DNA of 5,743 bases from Pseudomonadota bacterium (GTDB lineage: Bacteria > Pseudomonadota > Gammaproteobacteria > Burkholderiales > Burkholderiaceae_B), in NCBI GenBank assembly GCA_021793095.1, contig JAJYTK010000077.1, positions 1-5,743 on the forward strand. Reading direction: 5' to 3'. The first letter of the stretch is position 1. Each line of letters opens with the position of its first letter. A program made the translations under genes and the position numbers. This document shows positions 1-5,743 of the stretch, piece by piece. The notes under the pieces were generated by a model. It had not been told where the DNA came from and made no database searches. It saw nothing but the letters and a program-made list of their open reading frames with translations.

Positions 1-1
1 C

Positions 2-742
2 CAGAAGATGGCTTATGCCTTAAATGATGAACAGCTGTCTCTGGCGCTGGCCGATCCCGGGCTAGGGCTGGCTGAGGCATTGCAGCAGCAAATGCGCAGA
101 CAGTCAGGGGCGGATGATTTTGTTCCTTATGCGATTGCTGAGCAGGCACCCTCACGGAAAGCGGGTTTGCGTTCTTATGTGGGGCAAGCACGAGTAATAG
201 AGGCTCCTGATTTGTCGAGTTTGATTCGTAAATTAACCGGGCAAAAGGGGATGGAAAAAGTAGTTTCCGCAATTAAAGGCGCGCCAGCCCATATACAGCG
301 TTTTGTCGATACGATGCGCGAGGCTGCCGAGGTCGCCGCAGCAGAGACAGGATTACCGATGCGTTTGATCCTGAGTCAGGCCGCTTTGGAGTCGGGTTGG
401 GGGCAGCGCCAGATAGTGCATGAGGACGGACGTCCGACTTTTAATCTCTTTGGTATCAAAGCTGGCAAGAGCTGGACGGGTCCCGTAGCTGAAATCACCA
501 CCACAGAGTTTTTTAGCGGGCGCAAAGTAAAAATGCCCCAGCCCTTTAGGGCGTATTCCTCTTATGAGGAATCGTTCTCAGATTATGCACGACTGATCAG
601 TGGTCAAAAACGGTATGCCCCTGTGTTAGCAGCGGAAAGCGCAGAAGAGGCTGCCCATCGCATCCAAGAAGCCGGATACGCCACGGATCCTGATTATGCA
701 AAAAAACTGATTTCCATTATGGCGTACTTTGATTCACGCTAA
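2..742 (+). CDS. flgJ: Flagellar rod-capping protein / peptidoglycan hydrolase FlgJ (5'-truncated by the window edge)
   Basis: FlgJ is exported to the periplasm, where its N-terminal domain caps the growing rod and its C-terminal domain cleaves the glycan strands of peptidoglycan so that the rod can pass. The reading frame is open to the left edge. The Met at position 8 lies inside the end of the rod-binding domain (LNDEQLSLALADPGLGLAEA resembles the E. coli segment YDQQIAQQMTAGKGLGLAEM), so it is not the true start and most of the first domain is missing. Numbering from that Met, residues 31-95 look like an interdomain linker. Residues 100-240 are the glucosaminidase/lysozyme-like domain, with QAALESGWGQRQI at 125-136, NLFGIKA at 146-152 and EAGYATDPDYAKKL at 221-234. 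The catalytic glutamate is E128, and E167 in ITTTE matches the second essential acidic residue known from Salmonella FlgJ (E184 and E223, the same 39-residue spacing). The domain looks intact. The gene would end an flg rod-ring operon that starts upstream. Confidence 0.96.
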   Translation, partial: QKMAYALNDEQLSLALADPGLGLAEALQQQMRRQSGADDFVPYAIAEQAPSRKAGLRSYVGQARVIEAPDLSSLIRKLTGQKGMEKVVSAIKGAPAHIQRFVDTMREAAEVAAAETGLPMRLILSQAALESGWGQRQIVHEDGRPTFNLFGIKAGKSWTGPVAEITTTEFFSGRKVKMPQPFRAYSSYEESFSDYARLISGQKRYAPVLAAESAEEAAHRIQEAGYATDPDYAKKLISIMAYFDSR

Positions 743-761
743 TTGAGCTAGATTGAGCTAA
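742..761 (+). repeat. 10-bp tandem direct repeat between flgJ and flgK
   Basis: ATTGAGCTAG is followed at once by ATTGAGCTAA, so 9 of 10 bases repeat. The first copy begins on the last base of the flgJ stop codon. The end of the second copy supplies the start of the TAAA box of the FliA-type promoter candidate. It may be a chance duplication or a small binding site; nothing in the sequence settles this. Confidence 0.6.
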
Positions 762-785
762 AGAAAACCGCCAGTCTGCCGTAAA
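759..785 (+). promoter_or_regulatory. Candidate sigma-28 (FliA) promoter for flgK-flgL-mcp
   Basis: TAAAGAAA at 759-766 serves as the -35 element and GCCGTAAA at 778-785 as the -10 element. Against the enteric FliA consensus TAAAGTTT and GCCGATAA this is 5 of 8 and 6 of 8 matches. The TAAA core and GCCG core are exact, and exactly 15 bases lie between TAAA and GCCG. Transcription would begin near 792, leaving a leader of about 50 bases before flgK. In known flagellar cascades flgKL is expressed late and is often FliA-dependent, so the position makes sense. No other convincing promoter is visible in the gap. Confidence 0.7.
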
Positions 786-831
786 GGGATTAGATGCCAC
801 GCTGGCGTTGTTGAACATTATCCCAGTATGC

Positions 832-835
832 GGAG
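832..835 (+). promoter_or_regulatory. Ribosome binding site that fixes the flgK start
   Basis: GGAG lies 5 bases before the ATG at 841. An in-frame upstream TTG at 808 would add 11 residues, but it has no comparable site and the added residues do not resemble FlgK. The translation from 841, MNLYGLGLSAL, matches the family's usual N-terminus. Confidence 0.7.
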
Positions 836-840
836 CAATC

Positions 841-2526
841 ATGAATTTGTATGGTTTAGGTTTGTCGGCGCTGCTCAATGCGCAACAAAATTTACAAACG
901 ACAGGGCACAATATTAATAATGCTGCCGTAGAGGGTTATAACCGTCAAACGGTGCTCAGCCAGAGCCAAGGGGCCAACGCGACGGGTGCAGGGTATATCG
1001 GTCGCGGAGTACAAACCTCTACTGTACAGCGTGCTTATGATCAATTTCTGCACCAACAACTCATCAAATCTACCAGCAAGCATGCTGAATATATTTCCTT
1101 TGGAAATGAGATTGATCAGCTAAATAATTTATTTGCCGATCGCAGTACGGGTATTAGTCCAGCTTTGCAGGATTTTTTTGATGCGATGCAAGCCGTTGCC
1201 TCCAGCCCTGATGATGCCGCCGCACGCCAAGAATTACTCGGCCGTGCCCAAAATCTGGCCACACAACTCAATGAAACAGATACTTTTATAGAAAATCAGC
1301 GTGGCAACTTAAATACTCAGATCGGGACTTTGACCCATCAGATCAATAGCTATGTAGAGCGGATCCACGATCTTAATGAGCAGATTACCAAAGCACAGGC
1401 CTCGACGCCGCAGCACGCACCAAATGATTTGCTCGATCAGCGGGATCAGTTGCTGATGGAGCTCAATGAGTTGGTAGAGGTCAAATCATTTGAGCAAGAT
1501 GGCAGACTCAATTTGGCGCTTGGCAGTGGCCAAGTTCTGTTAAGTGGCAGTACCGTCCATGAGTTGCGCGCAGTCCCTGCCGCTAATGACCCCTCACGGC
1601 ATGTATTGGCTTATCAGGTACGAGGTGACGAGGGGACGCAGTGGGTAGAAATAAATGATTCATCCATTCGCGGAGGAGAGCTGGGTGGTCTACTGAAATA
1701 CCGCAGCCAAACGCTCGATGCGGCACAAAATGCCTTAGGTCGTTTGGCCATTGGGATGGGGCAGAGCATTAACGAGGTGCATCAACAGGGCATTGATTTA
1801 AACGGTGCACTCGGTGGGGATTTCTTTCATTTCAATATTGGCCAAGGGGTGCCGAGCACGGGGGCGGGCTTTCCCGACTCGGTGCCAACTTTATCAGTAG
1901 CCCTCCAAGACGCGGCCTCTTTGACGCTGTCGGATTACAAAGTTCAGGCACAGCATGATGCGGATGGCAATTTTACAGGGCTAGCTTTTTTTGATGCCCA
2001 AACGGGGGCAGAGATTTCCGCTGAGTATGTAGCAGATGGCAATGGGGGCCACTACCTCGTGGAGGGCTTGCAGGTGCAGCTGCCTCAGGGGGATATCCCG
2101 GCAGGTGCTGAGTGGTCTTTACAGCCTACTCGTCGGGGGGCCGATGGTTTTGGGCTGCAGATAGATGACCCGGCCAAAATTGCGGCGGGCGCGCAGGATA
2201 CGGGCACCGCTAACGGTGACAATGCGCTGGCGCTAGCAGGATTACAAAATAAGCAAATTTTGGGCCAAGGTGCACTGAACTTTAATGATGCCTTTGGACA
2301 GCTTGTTAACCGCGTGGCGGTGCAGACACAAGAAAATACAACAGCGTCCAAAGCTCAAGAAAATTTAGTGCAACAAAATTTTGCTGCTCAACAACGCGTC
2401 TCGGGGGTCAACCTCAATGAGGAATATCTCATGCTCGAGCAATATGTCGAGCAGTTTCGCGCGGCGTCCAAAATGATCGATGTGGGCACCGCCATGTTTG
2501 ACACCTTACTGAGCTTGCGCTCTTAG
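841..2526 (+). CDS. flgK: Flagellar hook-associated protein 1 FlgK
   Basis: FlgK is the first junction protein added to the end of the finished hook. With FlgL it forms the adaptor between hook and filament, and it is exported unfolded through the flagellar type III apparatus, which fits the absence of a cleavable signal peptide. The product is 561 residues, close to the 547 of E. coli FlgK. The N-terminal D0/D1 helix carries the axial-protein signature TGHNINNAAVEGYNRQ (about residues 23-38). A helical stretch rich in Gln, Asn and Glu follows at about 130-215, and the middle of the protein forms the variable surface domain. The C-terminal D0 helix ends with NLNEEYLMLEQYVEQFRAAS and then MFDTLLSLRS, typical of FlgK. 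The start at 841 is chosen for its ribosome site and the conserved N-terminus. A FliA-type promoter sits upstream and flgL follows 68 bases after the stop, so the two are probably cotranscribed. No frameshift or truncation is seen. Confidence 0.97.
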   Translation: MNLYGLGLSALLNAQQNLQTTGHNINNAAVEGYNRQTVLSQSQGANATGAGYIGRGVQTSTVQRAYDQFLHQQLIKSTSKHAEYISFGNEIDQLNNLFADRSTGISPALQDFFDAMQAVASSPDDAAARQELLGRAQNLATQLNETDTFIENQRGNLNTQIGTLTHQINSYVERIHDLNEQITKAQASTPQHAPNDLLDQRDQLLMELNELVEVKSFEQDGRLNLALGSGQVLLSGSTVHELRAVPAANDPSRHVLAYQVRGDEGTQWVEINDSSIRGGELGGLLKYRSQTLDAAQNALGRLAIGMGQSINEVHQQGIDLNGALGGDFFHFNIGQGVPSTGAGFPDSVPTLSVALQDAASLTLSDYKVQAQHDADGNFTGLAFFDAQTGAEISAEYVADGNGGHYLVEGLQVQLPQGDIPAGAEWSLQPTRRGADGFGLQIDDPAKIAAGAQDTGTANGDNALALAGLQNKQILGQGALNFNDAFGQLVNRVAVQTQENTTASKAQENLVQQNFAAQQRVSGVNLNEEYLMLEQYVEQFRAASKMIDVGTAMFDTLLSLRS

Positions 2527-2594
2527 TCATTGGTAATAGTAATGCATAGCGAGCGTAATGGATTCGTGACAGATTTAGATGAAAAGGGGCTGTG

Positions 2595-3854
2595 ATGCGC
2601 ATTAGTTCAGCACTGTATTTTCAAACAGGTGTTAATACTATTAATAAACAAGAAGGTGATTTGCTGCATCTATTTCAGCAGATTGGTAGTGGGCGTCGGA
2701 TGATCACACCGGCAGACGACCCTTTGGCAGCCGCTCAGTCGATTACATTGGCACAGTCGCAGTCCATGAATGAGCGTTTCGGTGCAAATCGACATGTGGC
2801 CATGCAGGCACTGGGCGAGAGTGAAAATACCTTGAATAACATAGTCAATCAGCTCTCAGGCCTCAAGACTCGTTTGATTGAGGCGGGGAATGGGGCCTTG
2901 TCTGATCAAGACCGCGCCGCGTTAGCGCAGGTATTGGCTGAATCCCAGGATACTTTGTATGGGGCGATGAATGCAACGGATGCTACCGGGCGCTATTTGT
3001 TTAGCGGCTCCCAAGGGAAAAGCCAGCCGTTTTCCAAGGTGGGGGATCGTTATGTTTACCAAGGTGACGTAGGGAATAGTGCGGCCAGAAATATTCAGGT
3101 GGACCATTCTCGTGTGATTAATGTGGGCAACCATGGCAGCGAGACCTTTTTGCGTGCTGCTCCAGGGGCCATGGCATTTGTTTATGGTGGCACTGCTCAA
3201 AATGCCGGTACTGCGGTGGTGGGCAGCATGCAAATCCATGCGGCACAAAAGGCCAGCACGGTGGAAAAATTAAATCTGGAATACCAAGACGGTGAGTGGC
3301 AGGTGCAGGTCCAGTATCGTGATGAAAATAATGAGTCAGCGGTGGCCACCTATCAGTTTGATGCCAACGATACAGAAACAGTGATTGATTTGCGGGATGA
3401 ATTTGGCCTGTCATTTAGTATTGAGGGCGCTGCGCAGGCAGGAGACAAATTACATTATCAGCAGGCCAAAACACTCAACGGCAATGACGATTTCAATATT
3501 TTAAATGTATTGACCGACGTCATTGAGGCACTGGAACAACCTACCCAAGGAAATCCAAGTGCAGAAGCACGTTTACAAAATGCCCTTAATCAAGCTTTAC
3601 AGACCATTGATATTAGTTATGACAATGTGCTCACAGTGCGCGCCTCTATAGGGGCACGCGTAAATGAGCTAGAAAGTCTGGATGATAGTGGCTCATTGCA
3701 GTCCTTGCAGATTGCCAAAGAGCTGTCGCGGCTCGAAGATGTGGATTATTACACCGCTACGACTCAGCTGTCACTGCGAAAAATGGCGCTTGAGGCAGCG
3801 TCTATGGCATTTCTGAAAGTGCAAAGCACCAGTCTATTTTCGATGGGTAAATAG
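2595..3854 (+). CDS. flgL: Flagellar hook-associated protein 3 FlgL
   Basis: FlgL is the second hook-filament junction protein and the one that contacts the first flagellin subunits. It is a flagellin homologue exported by the flagellar type III system. The product is 419 residues, longer than the 317 of E. coli FlgL. The start MRISSALYFQTG is typical of the family. The flagellin-like N-terminal motif GSGRRMITPADDPLAAAQ is at 31-48, and NATDATGRYLFSGSQ at 126-140 is also characteristic. The C-terminal D1/D0 helix runs from about 372, including ELSRLEDVDYYTATTQLSLR and ending AFLKVQSTSLFSMGK, equivalent to the family's closing segment. The extra length lies in the middle, about 190-290, the surface-exposed variable region. 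The ATG at 2595 is preferred over the GTG at 2592 because it gives the conserved N-terminus and lies 5 bases from AGGGG (2585-2589). No separate FliA promoter is seen in the gap after flgK, so expression with flgK is likely. Confidence 0.96.
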   Translation: MRISSALYFQTGVNTINKQEGDLLHLFQQIGSGRRMITPADDPLAAAQSITLAQSQSMNERFGANRHVAMQALGESENTLNNIVNQLSGLKTRLIEAGNGALSDQDRAALAQVLAESQDTLYGAMNATDATGRYLFSGSQGKSQPFSKVGDRYVYQGDVGNSAARNIQVDHSRVINVGNHGSETFLRAAPGAMAFVYGGTAQNAGTAVVGSMQIHAAQKASTVEKLNLEYQDGEWQVQVQYRDENNESAVATYQFDANDTETVIDLRDEFGLSFSIEGAAQAGDKLHYQQAKTLNGNDDFNILNVLTDVIEALEQPTQGNPSAEARLQNALNQALQTIDISYDNVLTVRASIGARVNELESLDDSGSLQSLQIAKELSRLEDVDYYTATTQLSLRKMALEAASMAFLKVQSTSLFSMGK

Positions 3855-3908
3855 CGGGCAATCAGTGGCGAGCTCGTACCTCAGGCAAGACCAAGATAAG
3901 AAATTAAA

Positions 3909-3913
3909 GAGGG
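3909..3913 (+). promoter_or_regulatory. Ribosome binding site of the MCP gene, serving two adjacent ATG codons
   Basis: GAGGG lies 3 bases before the ATG at 3917 and 6 bases before the ATG at 3920. The spacing favours the second ATG, which would remove only one Met from the protein. The choice has no effect on function that I can see. I kept 3917 as the outer boundary. Confidence 0.55.
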
Positions 3914-3916
3914 ATC

Positions 3917-5335
3917 ATGATGAATAAGTTGCGATTGAAAAGTATTTTTGTGCTCTCAGTAGCATTATTGTGTGTCTGCACTGTTTTGACCGCAATTGCG
4001 GGCATTTATCATGCCAACCAATTGGCCGCTCTGGCTGGCACCAAGGCGCAGTCAGCAGTTAATACCTTATCTATTCAGCTTGTCATTCTAGTGGTCATTA
4101 GTTTAGGGGTGGCTGGCTTGGCCTTGGGTGTATTTCAAGCGCGCTTTTTTGCCCCTCTGCGTCAGCTACGGTTGCATATAGAAGCCATCGCTAGCGGGGA
4201 TCTTAGCCAAAGGATTCAGCCTTCATTACGAGATAATGAACTCAACCTGCTTTATGTCAGCGTACGTCGCATGCAGGAAAACCTCATACGCACCATGTCA
4301 TTGATGCGTAATTTGGCCGATGAGGTGCTCGCTGAAACGAATGAAATGGTCGAACGAAATAATGGGTTGAGTACCCGCGTTGACAGCCAAGCAGCAGCGC
4401 TGCAGCAAACAGCTGCCAGCATGGAGCAGTTGGCCAGCACAGTGCGTCAAAATGCAGATAATGCTCATCAGGCCAATCAGTTGGCAGTGACGGCCTCTGA
4501 GGTTGCCCAGCGTGGGGGCGTGGCAGTGGGGGAGGTAGTCAGTACCATGCAGGCCATCTCGGAAAGCTCTAATAAAATATCTGATATTGTCGGCGTGATA
4601 GACAGCATCGCCTTTCAAACCAATATATTGGCCTTAAATGCTGCGGTCGAGGCCGCGCGTGCGGGTGAGCAGGGGCGGGGGTTTGCCGTGGTTGCCTCTG
4701 AGGTGCGCGCTTTGGCTCAACGCAGTGCCCAAGCTGCCCGCGAGATTACAGATCTGATTGAAAACTCTGTCGCCAAAGTGAGCGAGGGTTCAACGCAGGT
4801 TGAACGTGCGGGCAGTACCATGCAAGAGATTGTTGATTCGGTGCGCCGTGTCACTGATATTATGGGAGAAATTAGTGCCGCAACCATAGAGCAGTCTAGC
4901 GGTATTGAGCAAGTGAATCGGGCCGTCAATCAGATGGATCACAGCACCTCACAAAATGCACATATGCTCGAACGTGCCACAGCAGCAGGGCATGTACTCA
5001 AGAGCCATGCCAGCCGGCTCCAGGAAAATGCGGTTGTTTATCGTTTGCCCGGTGCCGAGATTATTGACTTAAAGGTGCGTAAAAAAAGCCAACAGCCCGC
5101 TTCTGAGGCCGCTCAGAAAAATACCCAGGCGCTGGCAGGAAATACACCACATAATGGGCAAAAAAACACCGCCCACAAACAACAGCTAAATCAACAAGAA
5201 CCATCAAAACAGGCGGGGTTAAGCTCAAAGGGTGCCGCCCATCCTGCCAATATAAAAGCAGAGCATCAACTATTGCGCCCTGATCTGACTGGCCGCACGC
5301 AGTCTTCGGCCGAGGACGACTGGGAGGAGTTTTAA
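3917..5335 (+). CDS. Methyl-accepting chemotaxis protein with minimal periplasmic loop and CheR-type C-terminal pentapeptide
   Basis: This inner-membrane chemoreceptor should control the kinase CheA through CheW. The 472 residues hold a first membrane segment at about 10-31, a periplasmic loop of only about 20 residues (32-51), a second membrane segment at about 52-74, and a HAMP domain at about 75-127 ([20 protein letters not shown]). The cytoplasmic coiled coil has helices of the Tar/Tsr length class. Its hairpin tip at 228-264 is intact ([20 protein letters not shown], then [14 protein letters not shown]). Gln164 and Gln171 align with Tar methylation sites 302 and 309, whereas Tar sites 295 and 491 align with Ser157 and Arg353. 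After about 376 comes a roughly 90-residue polar linker rich in Gln, Lys, Ala and Asn, ending in DWEEF, which fits the CheR-tethering pattern (Tar ends NWETF). Both cysteines, 19 and 21, lie in the first membrane segment. The gene follows flgL by 62 bases without a clear promoter, so it is probably part of the flgKL transcript. The ligand is unknown: the loop is too short for an ordinary sensor domain. Confidence 0.95.
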   Translation: MMNKLRLKSIFVLSVALLCVCTVLTAIAGIYHANQLAALAGTKAQSAVNTLSIQLVILVVISLGVAGLALGVFQARFFAPLRQLRLHIEAIASGDLSQRIQPSLRDNELNLLYVSVRRMQENLIRTMSLMRNLADEVLAETNEMVERNNGLSTRVDSQAAALQQTAASMEQLASTVRQNADNAHQANQLAVTASEVAQRGGVAVGEVVSTMQAISESSNKISDIVGVIDSIAFQTNILALNAAVEAARAGEQGRGFAVVASEVRALAQRSAQAAREITDLIENSVAKVSEGSTQVERAGSTMQEIVDSVRRVTDIMGEISAATIEQSSGIEQVNRAVNQMDHSTSQNAHMLERATAAGHVLKSHASRLQENAVVYRLPGAEIIDLKVRKKSQQPASEAAQKNTQALAGNTPHNGQKNTAHKQQLNQQEPSKQAGLSSKGAAHPANIKAEHQLLRPDLTGRTQSSAEDDWEEF

Positions 5336-5344
5336 CCCTTAGGC

Positions 5345-5743
5345 CTACGACGATGGGTGTAGCGCCCAAATCATATCCCGCAGCGCGTCAAAACCCTGTG
5401 AAAATAACTCTAGTAAAAATGGGGCAGTATGCGGGATGACGAGTACCAATAGTATAAAGCCCACGCTCAGGGTAATAGGAAAGCCCACCGCAAATACCGT
5501 GAGTTGTTGGGCGGTACGATTGAGAATACCAAAAGCAAGGTTGATGCTGAGCAAAACAATAATGAGTGGCAATGCCAGCAGTAGGCCAGAAAACCAGATG
5601 TAGCGCGTCCAGTCTAGAAAAACGCCAATGCCATCAATGGAAAAAGGGGTCAGGCTGACGGGAATTTCAGTAAAGCTATAAAACAGTACATCCAACAAAA
5701 AAAGGTGTCCATCGACCGAAATAAAAAGCAGCATGGCCACCAC
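5345..5743 (-). CDS. fliR: Flagellar type III export gate protein FliR (C-terminal 132 or so residues; N-terminus beyond the window)
   Basis: FliR is a membrane component of the flagellar export gate, where with FliP and FliQ it forms the channel through which rod, hook and filament proteins leave. The frame is open at the right edge and ends at a TAG (5345-5347). The apparent first codon is a GTG inside the protein, not a start. Numbering from the edge, LLFISVDGHLFLLDVLFYSF at about 5-24 corresponds to E. coli LLFLTFNGHLWLI. Then come SGLLLALPLIIVLLSINLAF (52-71), GILNRTAQQL (72-81) and FAVGFPITLSVGFILLVLV (84-102), which align well with E. coli [26 protein letters not shown]. The family's usual Pro in R-x-A-P-Q-L is Gln79 here (codon at 5507-5509). 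The gene is convergent with the MCP gene, stop to stop with 9 bases between, and presumably ends a fliO/P/Q/R-type operon lying to the right. Confidence 0.95.
   Translation of the reverse strand: MVAMLLFISVDGHLFLLDVLFYSFTEIPVSLTPFSIDGIGVFLDWTRYIWFSGLLLALPLIIVLLSINLAFGILNRTAQQLTVFAVGFPITLSVGFILLVLVIPHTAPFLLELFSQGFDALRDMIWALHPSS

Noticed and set aside
769..807. Inverted repeat CGCCAG / CTGGCG in the flgJ-flgK gap
   Set aside because: The loop is 27 bases, the stem is only 6 pairs and no T run follows. It also spans the promoter's -10 box, so it is not a convincing terminator for flgJ.
808..840. Upstream TTG extension of flgK by 11 residues
   Set aside because: No ribosome site precedes it and the extra residues do not resemble FlgK. 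The ATG at 841 has GGAG at proper spacing and the conserved N-terminus.
2531..2546. Sigma-54-like element before flgL, with GG and GC 12 bases apart (TGGTAAT, 4 bases, ATGCA)
   Set aside because: Only the invariant GG and GC plus a few other bases match. The -24 box lacks the CACG half, and a FliA-type promoter before flgK already explains expression. A match this weak can occur by chance.
2922..3414. Overlapping - strand open frames of about 100 codons opposite flgL (others lie opposite flgK and the MCP gene)
   Set aside because: They lie wholly inside confidently identified genes, show no recognisable protein features, and have Cys-, His- or Pro-rich compositions typical of antisense translation.
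3873..3899. Possible FliA promoter just before the MCP gene, based on GATAA at 3895-3899
   Set aside because: The GCC part of the -10 box is missing and there is no TAAA 15 bases upstream.
5156..5175. TGGGC / GCCCA inverted repeat with a run of A within the MCP tail, a possible - strand terminator for fliR
   Set aside because: The T run on the - strand falls in the loop rather than after the stem, the stem is short, and the site lies well inside the coding region about 170 bases past the fliR stop.

Overview
This window is a late flagellar and chemotaxis segment of a Gram-negative bacterial chromosome. Four genes lie on the + strand in the order flgJ (5' end cut off), flgK, flgL and a methyl-accepting chemotaxis protein (MCP). 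The 3' part of fliR runs towards them on the - strand. FlgJ carries a muramidase domain fused behind the rod-capping region, and the MCP is of the Tar/Tsr class, so a beta- or gammaproteobacterium is indicated. The FlgK and FlgL sequences and the meeting of a flg operon with a fliR-containing operon make Burkholderiales, perhaps Alcaligenaceae, my best guess. That is inference from recalled family sequences and was not tested by search.

Layout: 2-742 is the end of flgJ (rod cap and peptidoglycan hydrolase). The 98-base gap at 743-840 holds a good sigma-28 (FliA) promoter candidate and a 10-bp tandem repeat. flgK follows at 841-2526 (first hook-filament junction protein), then after 68 bases flgL at 2595-3854 (second junction protein). 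After 62 more bases comes the MCP gene at 3917-5335. Nine bases past its stop is the stop codon of fliR, which is read inward from the right edge. No gap exceeds 100 bases, and I see no RNA genes, mobile elements or CRISPR arrays.

How they work together: FlgJ caps the growing rod and opens the peptidoglycan layer so that rod and hook can be assembled. FlgK and FlgL leave the cell through the flagellar type III export gate, of which FliR is a part, and join hook to filament. The FliA-type promoter would switch on flgK, flgL and probably the MCP gene once the hook is complete and FlgM has been exported. This matches known late flagellar gene control.

Nothing here amounts to a new biological system. 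The part that most deserves a second look is the MCP. It has an almost absent periplasmic domain (about 20 residues), its only two cysteines lie in the first membrane segment, and two of the four classical methylation positions look lost. Yet it keeps a CheR-binding-type C-terminal pentapeptide on an unusually long tether.
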